DNA from: a virus
Length of the DNA: 21,036 nucleotides
IMG/VR virus record: IMGVR_UViG_3300048921_000454
Coordinates: 1-21,036 of that record
Direction: 5' to 3' (one strand)
Each line of letters begins with the position of its first letter. The first letter of the stretch is position 1. The translations under genes and the position numbers were made by a program. Positions 1 to 7,442 of this stretch are shown here, piece after piece. The notes under the pieces are model-generated. The model made no database searches. It was not told the origin of the DNA and saw nothing but the letters and a program-made list of their open reading frames with translations.

Positions 1-4
1 CCTT

Positions 5-613
5 TCAGGTAGTGAGGTTGCCGGCGTCGGCGTCGGTCAGGACGGCGCCGTCCTCGGTGACGAGGGTCGACCAGCCGCGATTGGCGAAGCCGGTGGCGCT
101 GTTGGTGTCGTGGCCGGTGATGAGCTCGATCGGCTCGCCGTCGGGCGGATCGAAGTCCTCGCCCGATTCGAAGAATTCGACGTCGAGATCGAGCTGGATG
201 CCGGCGAGATGGGTGGCGCCTTCGGCGTCGAAGGCGAATTGCGCGCGCATCGTCGTGATCTGCTGGATGCTGCGCCAGAGCTCGGCGCTGTTCATCACCG
301 CGACCTCGACCTGGCGCTTGATGCGCCAGAGCTTCGCCTCGATCTGGGTGCGGCCGAGATCCTCGATCGAGGCGGCCTCGGACACCTCCGCGATCAGCCT
401 GATCGCGGCCGTCGTGGTAAATTGCAGGTTGCCGCGCGCGCCGGAGACGCGCTGCTCGCCGATCAGCCGTGCCTTGATGATCGGATATTGCCCGGGCTGC
501 GTTGGCCAGTCGCCGGGTGCATAGACGCGGTCGCCCGCGTCGGTTGGGTAGACGTCCGGCGCGCTCGGGCCCAGTGCGGCGAGCACCAGGCCGAAGATCG
601 CCGGCGACGTCAT
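5..613 (-). CDS. tail terminator-like / minor tail protein
   Basis: This 202-residue protein is the last complete gene of the head-tail operon and follows the FII-like connector, the slot where lambda-like phages carry gpU/tail-terminator genes. Its ATG overlaps the connector stop codon (ATGA), which fixes the start and suggests translational coupling. Residues about 45-160 alternate beta-strand and helix-like stretches with a positively charged segment (EAKLWRIKRQVEVAV), ending in an acidic EFFESGEDFDPPDGE patch and a Gly/Asn/Thr-rich tail. No family motif is diagnostic, so the role rests mainly on position; it may cap the tail tube or join tail to head. Directly after its TGA the minus strand reads GAAAGG, a ribosome binding site for a further tail gene lying beyond the window edge. 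Confidence 0.6.
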   Translation of the reverse strand: MTSPAIFGLVLAALGPSAPDVYPTDAGDRVYAPGDWPTQPGQYPIIKARLIGEQRVSGARGNLQFTTTAAIRLIAEVSEAASIEDLGRTQIEAKLWRIKRQVEVAVMNSAELWRSIQQITTMRAQFAFDAEGATHLAGIQLDLDVEFFESGEDFDPPDGEPIELITGHDTNSATGFANRGWSTLVTEDGAVLTDADAGNLTT

Positions 614-942
614 ACGGCGGCCTCGTTCATCATCAGCTTGGCATGGCCGTGCCCGTCCGGACGGACGTCGCGGACGACATAGGTCTTGCCGGTGCGCGGG
701 ATGTAGACGATGCCGCCCTGCGCTGGCGGATCGCAGAACAGCACCGTGCGCACGCCCAGCGCCGGGCCCACCGTGGTCGTTGTCGACCCGTCGGCGAGCT
801 CGGTGACCGAGGCATAGGCTTCGTCGAAGACGGCGTCGTCGACGTAGAAAGGTATCCCGCCCGGCGGAGTGTAGAGCGGTCGCTGGTCCTCGCCGAATAT
901 CCCCATAACGGGGCCGAGGACCTCGCGATCCCAGTCGATCAC
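610..942 (-). CDS. head-tail connector, FII-like
   Basis: A 110-residue protein starting with GTG six bases after the major capsid stop codon. It is a small beta-rich protein (residues 60-105 include VGPALGVRTVLFCDP and GKTYVVRDVRPDGHG), resembling the lambda gpFII/head-tail joining family, which forms the ring to which the tail attaches on top of the gpW-bound portal. The length is close to that of lambda gpFII (117 residues). Its position between capsid and tail terminator fits exactly. Its stop overlaps the next ATG. The family call is made from size, order and the C-terminal beta-hairpin pattern, not from a catalytic motif. Confidence 0.65.
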   Translation of the reverse strand: MIDWDREVLGPVMGIFGEDQRPLYTPPGGIPFYVDDAVFDEAYASVTELADGSTTTTVGPALGVRTVLFCDPPAQGGIVYIPRTGKTYVVRDVRPDGHGHAKLMMNEAAV

Positions 943-948
943 GGCGGA

Positions 949-1980
949 TCAGCTGCCCTGGCGACCGGTGCGCAGGACTTCCGGGCGCTTGCAGATGAAG
1001 AGCGGATACTCGTAGGCCTCCATGCGCCACCACGAGTTGCGGTCGCGGTCGAAGATCGGAACGACGTAACGTTCCTTCCCCGGCGTGTTGATCCACTCGA
1101 AGCTCTCGCCCGGCGCCATCGCCTTTTCGAAGATGCCCGGCGCGTTCTTCGGGAAGAACTTCACCTTGTCGTTCGGGATCTTGATGGTCGAGTTGTCGTC
1201 GGAGCCGCGGTAGTTGACCCACTCGACGCCGCCGAAGCTGAAATTGGCGAAGGCGCCATTTTCGCGGAGCTGCGCGGCATCCGACCAGTTCTTATAAGTC
1301 TTCTGGACGTCGACGTGGTTCGTGAACTTGTCGAAGAACGAGTCGCCGCAGAGGCCGACCACCGAGGTCATGGTCGTGAACGCGCCCTGCGAAGAGCGCG
1401 CCATCGAGCGCGTCATGTCGTTGATGATCGGGAGGAGCGTGTATTCGGTGTTGGCGTCGAGGTTGAACGCGATCTCGGCCGCGGCCGTGATCTCGAACTC
1501 GTCGAACCAGTTATACCAGACGCTCCCGTCGGCATCGAGGAGGTAGCCCTGCACCGCGGCGAGACGCTGATACTCCTCGGTATAGTCGAGATGGGTCAGG
1601 ATGCCCGTGGGGCCGGCGAGACGACGCGCGACCTCGGTCTGCACCTGCATCAGCACCGATTCCTGGCCGAATTCGCGGACGTTCTGCAGCTCGTGGCTGT
1701 GGATGGTGTCGCCCTTGAAGATGCGCGGCACGTCGAAATAGCGCATCTTGCGGCGCTCGGTGGTGCGCTCGGCATTGGTCGGCTGACCGCGCTGGCTCAT
1801 CGGCACCAGACTGAGCACGCCGTTCCGCTCCTCGACCGCCAGCGCGGTGGTGCGGATCGGGTTCGGCGTGAACAGATCCATCACGCTGAGGGTCTGCGGA
1901 AGGTGCGGGATCCGCTCGACTTGCGAGGTCAACGCGATCTCGGAGAACGCGTCGTTGCGGAAGATGTTGATCATGGACAT
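949..1980 (-). CDS. major capsid protein, lambda gpE family
   Basis: A 343-residue protein, almost the length of lambda gpE (341), forming the hexamers and pentamers of the HK97-fold head shell. The start chosen is the ATG of MSMINIFRNDAF at 1980, because GGAG lies eight bases upstream; the open frame continues upstream without start support. Family features visible are an N-terminal F-S-x-x-x-L-T segment, the early VMDLFTPNPIRTT stretch, an E-loop-like region around residues 60-110 (RYFDVPRIFKGDTI), the GLCGDSFFDKFTNH segment in the P-domain and a C-terminal RPEVL. It follows the decoration gene after a 122-base gap with a GC hairpin, the usual D-E order of lambda. Confidence 0.92.
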   Translation of the reverse strand: MSMINIFRNDAFSEIALTSQVERIPHLPQTLSVMDLFTPNPIRTTALAVEERNGVLSLVPMSQRGQPTNAERTTERRKMRYFDVPRIFKGDTIHSHELQNVREFGQESVLMQVQTEVARRLAGPTGILTHLDYTEEYQRLAAVQGYLLDADGSVWYNWFDEFEITAAAEIAFNLDANTEYTLLPIINDMTRSMARSSQGAFTTMTSVVGLCGDSFFDKFTNHVDVQKTYKNWSDAAQLRENGAFANFSFGGVEWVNYRGSDDNSTIKIPNDKVKFFPKNAPGIFEKAMAPGESFEWINTPGKERYVVPIFDRDRNSWWRMEAYEYPLFICKRPEVLRTGRQGS

Positions 1981-2077
1981 CGGGTCGGCTCCATCGATGG
2001 GGCTGCGCGATGGGGCGCAACCGGACGGGCCTGGGGCGGCGCGGCCGCTCCAGACTGAGAACTGGTGGGGGGTGGGC

Positions 2078-2098
2078 GGCGCGGCCGACGGCCGCGCC
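2078..2098 (-). terminator. GC-rich hairpin between decoration and capsid genes
   Basis: GGCGCGGCCG and CGGCCGCGCC form a perfect 10-base inverted repeat around one base, giving a practical hairpin of eight pairs with a five-base loop, four bases past the decoration gene stop. No T run follows on the minus strand, so it is more likely an mRNA-stabilising or attenuating stem than a full terminator; the capsid gene downstream has no other obvious promoter. Confidence 0.45.
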
Positions 2099-2102
2099 GA
2101 GG

Positions 2103-2774
2103 TCAGACGCTGAGGATGCCGCGGGCGGTGAGCTGGGCGAGCGCGGTGGTCTTGTGCTGATTCGTGGTGACGTTCGGGCCCCATTCCAGCTCAGCGGCCT
2201 GCACCTTGATCTGACCACGCACGACGGCGACCGCACGGCGGTCGGCGGAGGTCGCATCGCGCCAGCCGCTCCACAGGATGACGGAGGCGTACTGGCGCCC
2301 GTCGGTGGCGGTGGGATCGTAGGCGGCGTACTTCGTCGTGCCGGTCACGGTGATGTTGAAGCTGTCGCCCGAGACGAAGTCGGTCGAGCCATCGGCCAGC
2401 GTGAAGCTGAGGCCGCCGGCGGTGAACACCGAGCCGACATTGCCATGACCGATTTCGACGCCGCTGGGGTCCTCGACGATGAAGACACCGGCATTGGTCG
2501 CCGGCTCGACCATGATCAGCTTGTAGTCGCCGGCGCGTGCCGCGGCCGAGACGGTGATGGCACCCATGGTGCCATTGCCGACATTCGCGCCGAACGGGGC
2601 GGCGGTGGCGGTACCGGTGAAGATCGCGGCCAGCACCAGGCCGGCGATGCAGACGCCGGCGCCGGAGGCGAGGATGATCGCCTCGCGCGTGATCATGCCG
2701 TCGCTGGGATCCCAGACGACGAAGCCGCCTTCGCGGCGGTTCTCGACGAGCGGCGTGACGGTGGGATTGCCCAT
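2103..2774 (-). CDS. head decoration protein, lambda gpD family with insert
   Basis: A 223-residue decoration protein, about twice the size of lambda gpD (110 residues), expected to sit as trimers on the three-fold axes and stabilise the expanded head. The gpD-like fold is split: residues about 10-50 (REGGFVVWDPSDGMITRE then ILASGAGV) and 149-223 (KYAAYDPTATDGRQ, SVILWSGWRDATSADRR, ending TARGILSV). Residues about 52-146 form an inserted Gly/Thr-rich beta domain (GANVGNGTMGAITV, VFIVEDPSGVEIG, FTLADGSTDFVSGDSFNITV). The ATG is preceded by AAGGAG at eight bases, a strong ribosome binding site suited to a protein made in hundreds of copies. It lies between scaffold and capsid genes as in lambda. 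Confidence 0.85.
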   Translation of the reverse strand: MGNPTVTPLVENRREGGFVVWDPSDGMITREAIILASGAGVCIAGLVLAAIFTGTATAAPFGANVGNGTMGAITVSAAARAGDYKLIMVEPATNAGVFIVEDPSGVEIGHGNVGSVFTAGGLSFTLADGSTDFVSGDSFNITVTGTTKYAAYDPTATDGRQYASVILWSGWRDATSADRRAVAVVRGQIKVQAAELEWGPNVTTNQHKTTALAQLTARGILSV

Positions 2775-2856
2775 TTGCGGGCTCCTTTCTTTGAATGAAC
2801 CGGCGGCGCCTCAGCAGCTGCCGGTGGAGATCGGGAGGAGGTCGGCGTCCCGCGCG

Positions 2857-3531
2857 TCAGCGCGTCTTGATGCCGGCTTTCTCGAAGGCGGCGCCCCAGC
2901 TCGCGGCGACGGCCTGCTTGCCCGAGGGCGGCTGCGCATCGCTGCCGAGCTGGGTGTTGCGAGACTGGCGATCCTGGCGGGCATGGCGATTGCTGCGGCG
3001 GTCGTCGCGATCGTCGTCGTCGCAATCAGGCTCCTGCATCAGCACGGTGACCGCCTCCTGGCGGGTCATGCGCGTGGTGCAGGCAAGCGACACGGCGAGG
3101 CGCGGATTGCGGGCGGCCGCCTTGTGACCGAGGATGTGCGAGATGCGGGCCTGCTCGCGCCGACGCGCTTGGGCGGCCGCGCTCTTCCCCTTCATCTCGT
3201 CCTCGTCGTCGTCCTCGGCATCCTTGTCGTCGTCATCCTCGGCGGCGCGACGCGAGCGCTTGCCCTTGGGCTCGTCCTGGTCGTTGTCATCGTCGCCTTC
3301 GGAAGCATCCTTGTCGTCGTCATCCTCCGCGGCGCGGCGCGAACGCTTGCCCTTGGGCTCGTCCTGGTCGTCGCCGTCATCCTCCGACGCGTCCTTGTCG
3401 TCGTCGTCCTCGACCGCGCTCTTGTCGTCATCATCTTCGGCGGCGCGCTGGGGGGACTTCTTGGGGCGGGCGAGGCCGGCGAAATGCGCAAAGCGGCTCG
3501 CGCCCGCCATCATCAGGCTGGTCGTTTTCAT
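2857..3531 (-). CDS. probable capsid scaffolding protein with acidic repeats
   Basis: A 224-residue protein lying between the prohead protease and the decoration gene, the place for a scaffold (lambda Nu3 is nested in the protease gene; here it is separate). Residues about 32-115 carry repeated AEDDDDKD-A and DEPKGKRSRRAA blocks, two near-identical 28-29-residue units plus partial units, alternating very acidic and basic patches. The C-terminal half has ARISHILGHKAAARNPRLAV and SLACTTRMTRQEAVTVLMQ, the helical pattern I associate with scaffold domains of phage S49 protease-scaffold fusions, and ends SWGAAFEKAGIKTR. The ATG at 3531 is preferred over the GTG two codons upstream because GAGG lies at the right distance. 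Low complexity suggests disorder and removal from the mature head. Confidence 0.65.
   Translation of the reverse strand: MKTTSLMMAGASRFAHFAGLARPKKSPQRAAEDDDDKSAVEDDDDKDASEDDGDDQDEPKGKRSRRAAEDDDDKDASEGDDDNDQDEPKGKRSRRAAEDDDDKDAEDDDEDEMKGKSAAAQARRREQARISHILGHKAAARNPRLAVSLACTTRMTRQEAVTVLMQEPDCDDDDRDDRRSNRHARQDRQSRNTQLGSDAQPPSGKQAVAASWGAAFEKAGIKTR
3222..3440 (-). repeat. in-frame tandem repeat of 84-87 bp
   Basis: Two near-identical units begin at 3222 and 3309 (87 bases apart) and a partial third at 3393 (84 bases on). All begin with CCTTGTCGTCGTC on the plus strand, encoding the DDDDK block on the minus strand. The units differ by whole codons, so the reading frame is kept. This is a coding repeat, not a CRISPR or iteron array. 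Confidence 0.85.
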
Positions 3532-3573
3532 GGTCACCTCTGTCGTGGGTAGGCGCGAAGCCTGCTGCCGGGC

Positions 3574-3585
3574 CCGGGTACCCGG
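3574..3585. repeat. perfect 12-bp palindrome in protease-scaffold gap
   Basis: CCGGGTACCCGG lies in the 61-base gap between the S49 protease stop (3593-3595) and the scaffold start on the complementary side, within a longer GC-rich block able to fold. It could shape mRNA decay or the protease to scaffold ratio. No T tract follows, and it may be chance in such GC-rich DNA. Confidence 0.3.
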
Positions 3586-3592
3586 CCGGGGA

Positions 3593-4477
3593 TCAGTCGA
3601 GCTGCTTCAGCAGCGCCCGGAAGGCTGCGTCGGGCGCGGCAACCGCGTCGGCGAAGCCGATGTCGACGCCGGCGGCGCCGAGAAACGTTCCGGCCTCGGT
3701 CTTCGCGACATCGGCGGCCGAGATGCCGCGGTTGCGCGCGACCGTTGCGTCGAAGAGCTTGCCGACCGCCGTGACGTCGGCCTGCAGGCGATCGCGCGCG
3801 CCGTCGGAGAGTTCGAGCATCTCGCTACCCTCGCCCTTGAAGGCACCCTTGGTGACGAGCGTCGGCTGAATGCCGGTCTTCGACAGCCATTCGGCGATGG
3901 ACAAGTGGACGTAGATCACGCCGACTGATCCGGTACCGCCGGTCCGTGGTACCCAGAGGCGCCCCGGATCCACGGCCGAAGCGATCGCGTAGGCCGCGGA
4001 ATAGGCGCTCTCGCCCAGGATCGCCGCGATCGGCTTGATCCCGCGCGCCGCATAGATGGTGTCGACCAAGTCGAAGCAGCCGGCGACCTCGCCGCCTGGG
4101 CTGTCGATGTCGAACGCGATCGCGTCGACCTCAGGGTCCTGGAGGGCCTGCAGTAGCTGCAGGCGGATGCGGTCGTATCCGGAAACCCCGAATAGATCTC
4201 CGTAATGCCACAGCCAGCCCAGGCGCTGGATCAGAACGCCATGGATGCGGATGACGGCAACGCCGGCGACGACGTCGTACGGTCGGTTGCGCTCGTCGCG
4301 AGCTCCGCGCGGTAGACCCCATTCATCGCCAGCACCGTTATCGCTCGCCGCGCCGCCGTCTGCGGCCATGCCGACCGAACGCTCGAGCAGCTGCAGGGCA
4401 AGCGAGGCGGCCGATGGCAACAATGCCAGGGTCGAGTTAAAAAGCCCGGTCGCGATGTGGCGGGGGAACTGCGTCAC
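3593..4477 (-). CDS. S49-family prohead protease (lambda gpC-like)
   Basis: A 294-residue serine protease of the SppA/S49 ClpP-like fold that matures the phage prohead, probably degrading the scaffold. Residues 69-82 (VVAGVAVIRIHGVL) are the family's first strand; IDSPGGEVAG at 124-133 builds the oxyanion region; ESAYSAAYAIASA at 156-168 holds the likely catalytic Ser160; GTGSVGVI at 181-188 is the conserved following loop; a Lys in the SKTGIQPTLVTKG region (200-211) is the probable partner of the Ser-Lys dyad. The GTG start overlaps the stop of the 76-residue gene (GTGA) and removes 133 upstream codons that have arginine-rich shadow character. Unlike many phage S49 proteases it has no fused scaffold; that appears as the next gene. 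Confidence 0.88.
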   Translation of the reverse strand: MTQFPRHIATGLFNSTLALLPSAASLALQLLERSVGMAADGGAASDNGAGDEWGLPRGARDERNRPYDVVAGVAVIRIHGVLIQRLGWLWHYGDLFGVSGYDRIRLQLLQALQDPEVDAIAFDIDSPGGEVAGCFDLVDTIYAARGIKPIAAILGESAYSAAYAIASAVDPGRLWVPRTGGTGSVGVIYVHLSIAEWLSKTGIQPTLVTKGAFKGEGSEMLELSDGARDRLQADVTAVGKLFDATVARNRGISAADVAKTEAGTFLGAAGVDIGFADAVAAPDAAFRALLKQLD

Positions 4478-4704
4478 CGACGCTTGCTCCGCGGCGTTGT
4501 CGACGTCTCGATGGCGATCGGCGCGAGCACGATCGCGGCGTCCACACGACGCTCGATCACGGCGGGCGCTTCGACGATGTGCAGGCTCTCGCCGCCAATG
4601 AGCCGCACGGCGCTGCCGCCGGGTGCCTCGTCGAGATAGGCGATCGCGGCCACGGCGAGGCGCAAGGCGCGGGCCCCGCCAACGCGGGTGACATCGATGA
4701 ACAT
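4474..4704 (-). CDS. small conserved-looking protein between portal and protease
   Basis: A 76-residue protein with GGAG nine bases before its ATG and a GTGA overlap with the protease. Its pattern, MFIDVTR then a Gly turn, AVAAIAYLDEAPGGSAVRLIGG and LHIVEAP followed by a helix, recalls the small beta-sheet FlbD-like fold (I-x-V/L-TR, I-x-x-I-E, L-x-x-G, V-x-E), although I would not claim a flagellar role. The C-terminus is basic (TPRSKRR). No such gene sits here in lambda. Function unknown; its tight coupling to portal and protease suggests a head-assembly or structural accessory role. Confidence 0.6.
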   Translation of the reverse strand: MFIDVTRVGGARALRLAVAAIAYLDEAPGGSAVRLIGGESLHIVEAPAVIERRVDAAIVLAPIAIETSTTPRSKRR

Positions 4705-4716
4705 GAATCGGTGCTC

Positions 4717-6420
4717 CTAGCGGATGCGGCCGCGCATCGACTGCGCGCTGGGCTTGGCTGGGCTCTGCGCCGCCTCGGTCGCGCTCATGTCGACGCCGAA
4801 CCATTGCGGGCGGGGGAGCCCCAGCTCTTCCATCCGGTGATATTCTATCGCGCGCTGTTCGAGCGTCTCTTCCCAATCCAGGCCCTGCTTCGCCGATTCC
4901 TCCTCGAGGGTGGAAAGGCCGGCATCAAGGCCGAGGACGACGCCCTGCCGCTCGGCGACCGGATCGACCCATCCCCGGGCGACGCCCAGCCATCGGCCGC
5001 GGGCATAGGCGGTCCGCATCTCAAGATAGGAAGGCGCGTTGCGCGGAAGCGGCAGCTCGTTGCGTTCGAACGGCTCCTCGAGCCAGGTCGCGATCACCGG
5101 CGTGGCCGTGTTGGTGTCGAATTCGTCGCAGCGACGATTATAGGTTTTCTCGGATTGCACGATGCCGGCGCGGGCGCTCGACCAGCTCGCCTCGGAATAG
5201 TCGTTGGTTACCTCCTCGGCCGAGGTGCCGAGGCAGATCGAGAAGGCGCGCAGCATCTCGTGCGCGAAGGGGGTAACTTCCTGCTGACTGCTGCCCGGGC
5301 TGACACTTTCGATCTTCTCGCCGGGTGCCAGCGTGGCGAACTTGAACCCCGTGATGCCGACATCGCGCTCGCGGTGGAAATCCATCCGCATGTCCTGGTA
5401 CCAGCCCATGCCGGCTTCCTCGTCCTCGCTTTCGAGGGCGTTGCGGACCATTTCCGTGTCGAAGGGCGACGTGACGTAGAGGCCAAAAGCAGTGGCGACG
5501 GTCTCCGCCTGCAGCTTCACGCCATAGAGCCGCGACAGCATTTTCAGGTACCGAAGCGCGGGGGCGAATATCGAGACCCCACGGCTCTGGCCGAAACGAT
5601 CGGCGTCGAAGTCGTGATAGACCCGCCGCCAGCCATCGGGATCTTCCGCAGCGACGCGGTCCCAGGTCATGCTCTCGACGGCATTGTACCAGTCGAACTG
5701 ATGCGCCTTGCGGATGTGGTAGGCGACGGCGACACCATCGTCGTCGAGCTCGACGCCGCCGCGCATGTAACGGGTGTCGGGGCCCATGTTCGGGGTGGAC
5801 AGGCGGTCGGGATCGATGCCCTGAAAGGCGGTGGCGTAGGCGGCGGCGCCGGCGCCGATGCGGTCCTCACGCCACTGCGCGACCAGCAGCGATTCTCCGT
5901 CGACCAGCTTGTGGCCCAGGCAGAGGCGAAACTGCTGGGAGATCGTCAGGCGGCGATTGACGTCGTTGTAGTGCCCGAGATCCTCGGAATAGGTGCGCCA
6001 CAGCGCTTCGAGCGCTTGCCGGTACTCGTTGGCCCAGACTGCGTCGAAGCCCTTGGCGTATCGCGAAAGTGCACGATAATCCGCCTTCGACACGAAGCGA
6101 TATGACGCGCCGATGGTCGAATCGAGGATCCGCGCGATCGCGCCGGACGCCCACGGATCGTTACGACGAAGATCTCGCGCCCGCCCCGCGATCCGATCGC
6201 GGTGGATGTTGATTTCGCTGTCCGGCGAGCGGACCTGCGGCATCCAGGTCCCGAGTTCCTGCGATGTCCAATCGGCGGCATCGTAGGGGAAGAAATTCTG
6301 CATCGGCCCGCTGAGCGAGCCCTGCAGACGACCGCGGCGGCCGCCCTCACGGATGCGCGCGATCGCCGCCGGCGGGATGACCGCGCCGCGGCTATCGAAC
6401 ACCGCCGGGGGCTGGTTCAT
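4717..6420 (-). CDS. portal protein, lambda gpB family
   Basis: A 567-residue portal (lambda gpB has 533) that forms the dodecameric ring at one head vertex through which terminase drives DNA. Family signs are the N-terminal PQVRSPDSEINIHRDRIAGR, RRNDPWASGAIARILDSTIG, the DGESLLVAQW segment with Q-x-IDPDRLSTP, GGVELDDDGVAVAYHIR, and the long helical region RGVSIFAPALRYLKMLSRLYG. The LAPGEKIESVSPGSSQQEV stretch precedes a helix with SICLGTSAEEVTNDYSEASWSSAR, also typical. Its ATG overlaps the gpW stop (ATGA). The C-terminus (AKPSAQSMRGRIR) is basic. The gene is complete and in the lambda W-B-C order. Confidence 0.93.
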   Translation of the reverse strand: MNQPPAVFDSRGAVIPPAAIARIREGGRRGRLQGSLSGPMQNFFPYDAADWTSQELGTWMPQVRSPDSEINIHRDRIAGRARDLRRNDPWASGAIARILDSTIGASYRFVSKADYRALSRYAKGFDAVWANEYRQALEALWRTYSEDLGHYNDVNRRLTISQQFRLCLGHKLVDGESLLVAQWREDRIGAGAAAYATAFQGIDPDRLSTPNMGPDTRYMRGGVELDDDGVAVAYHIRKAHQFDWYNAVESMTWDRVAAEDPDGWRRVYHDFDADRFGQSRGVSIFAPALRYLKMLSRLYGVKLQAETVATAFGLYVTSPFDTEMVRNALESEDEEAGMGWYQDMRMDFHRERDVGITGFKFATLAPGEKIESVSPGSSQQEVTPFAHEMLRAFSICLGTSAEEVTNDYSEASWSSARAGIVQSEKTYNRRCDEFDTNTATPVIATWLEEPFERNELPLPRNAPSYLEMRTAYARGRWLGVARGWVDPVAERQGVVLGLDAGLSTLEEESAKQGLDWEETLEQRAIEYHRMEELGLPRPQWFGVDMSATEAAQSPAKPSAQSMRGRIR

Positions 6421-6683
6421 GCGAACCGCACGCCGATCGCACGCCGCGGCGCCGAGATCAGGCCAAGCTGTGCCTGCAGCTGGCGGATCGCCTGCTGCAG
6501 GGCCGGGATATCCGCGGTCGAATAAGTGACGGACTTGGCGCCGTCACCCTGCGCGTAATTGGCCGACTGGATCTTTCGCCCGGCGACCAGGTCGAGATAG
6601 TCCAGCTGCATCTGCTGCAGTCGTTGCTCGAGGATCGAGCGGTCGAGGCCGGCGAGGATGCTCCGGCTCGGATCGTAGCGCAT
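6417..6683 (-). CDS. gpW-like head-tail joining protein
   Basis: An 88-residue protein (lambda gpW 68) between terminase/methyltransferase and portal. Family features are a helical first half (LDRSILEQRLQQMQLDYLDLVAG) followed by a central beta-hairpin (GAKSVTYSTADIPALQQAIRQLQAQLG), the typical gpW layout of two helices around a short hairpin with the SVTYS-x-AD-x-x-x-L motif. It plugs the portal after packaging and provides the platform for FII. The ATG at 6683 shares one base with the methyltransferase TGA, and its stop overlaps the portal ATG, so all three are coupled. Confidence 0.85.
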   Translation of the reverse strand: MRYDPSRSILAGLDRSILEQRLQQMQLDYLDLVAGRKIQSANYAQGDGAKSVTYSTADIPALQQAIRQLQAQLGLISAPRRAIGVRFA

Positions 6684-7432
6684 CACGCCGCGAGCTCCGT
6701 GCGCGCACGATGCGCTGCTTCGATGCGACGGCACGACGTATCGAAGTGCCCTTCATCGATTTCGATCCCGATGAACTCGCGACCGGTCTGCACCGCGGCA
6801 ACGCCGGTCGTTCCCGATCCCATAAAGGGATCGAGCACGGTCGTGCCGCAGATCTTGAGCATTTGTTCGAGGAGAGGAACCGGCTTGCCGGCTATATGGT
6901 GCTTGTCTTTCGCGGCGAGGCCCACCCGAAATACGCCCGGCGCAACGACGCCTTCCAGCGGCATTCGTCCGTTGCTGCCCCAAAGCAAGTATTCGCACTG
7001 GTTTCGGTACCGGCCGAGCTGCGGACGAACGCCCTCCGTCTTGTCCCAGACCGCGATCCCGCGCCAGATCCAGCCACCGGACTGCAAGGCATCGCTCGTC
7101 GTCGGGAGTTGGCGCCAGTCGGTGAAGACGCCGACCACCGCGCCTTCGCGAGCAACGTTGCGGCAGGCGCCGAGCCAGAGGGCTGACCAATAGCCGAAGG
7201 ACCGCTGATCGCGGTTGTCGCCGCTGAATTCGCCATGTGGGCCATTGCGCCCATTGCCTTGGTATTTCGCGGTGGGGGCAGCAACGCGGTCACTGCGGAA
7301 GAGGCCGCCTGAACTATACGGCGGATCTGTCACGACGGCGTCTACCGTACAATCCAGCTGCCGCAGCACGTCCAGACTGTCGCCAAGGTAGAGCGTTGCG
7401 CTGCCGATCTTCTCGACGCGAAACTGGGTCAT
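6683..7432 (-). CDS. orphan DNA methyltransferase, beta class (N6-A or N4-C)
   Basis: A 249-residue S-adenosylmethionine-dependent DNA methyltransferase of the N6_N4 Mtase family. The catalytic motif IV DPPY is at residues 36-39 and precedes the SAM-binding motif I DPFMGSGTT at 201-209, the order of the beta class (CcrM, Mbo/RsrI group). HIAGKPVPLLEQML at 179-192 is the conserved helix before motif I and GIEID at 222-226 is motif II. No restriction enzyme is nearby, so it most likely modifies phage DNA to evade host restriction or mimics a host regulatory methylation; the target site cannot be read. AAAGG lies seven bases before the ATG. The slot between large terminase and gpW is unusual for a modification gene. 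Confidence 0.9.
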   Translation of the reverse strand: MTQFRVEKIGSATLYLGDSLDVLRQLDCTVDAVVTDPPYSSGGLFRSDRVAAPTAKYQGNGRNGPHGEFSGDNRDQRSFGYWSALWLGACRNVAREGAVVGVFTDWRQLPTTSDALQSGGWIWRGIAVWDKTEGVRPQLGRYRNQCEYLLWGSNGRMPLEGVVAPGVFRVGLAAKDKHHIAGKPVPLLEQMLKICGTTVLDPFMGSGTTGVAAVQTGREFIGIEIDEGHFDTSCRRIEAAHRARTELAA

Positions 7433-7442
7433 GTCTTACCTT

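Noticed and set aside
502-2058. Long plus-strand open frame (518 codons) over connector and capsid genes
   Set aside because: It is antisense to well-recognised head genes, is rich in Arg/Ala/Gly/His as expected of a GC-rich shadow frame, and has no ribosome site or motif.
3222-3440. Repeat array considered as CRISPR or replication iterons
   Set aside because: Units are adjacent, differ by whole codons and encode a repeated peptide; no spacers are present.
4579-6105. Plus-strand open frame (508 codons) over the portal gene
   Set aside because: It mirrors the portal gene, whose protein family is clear. Composition is that of a third-position shadow.
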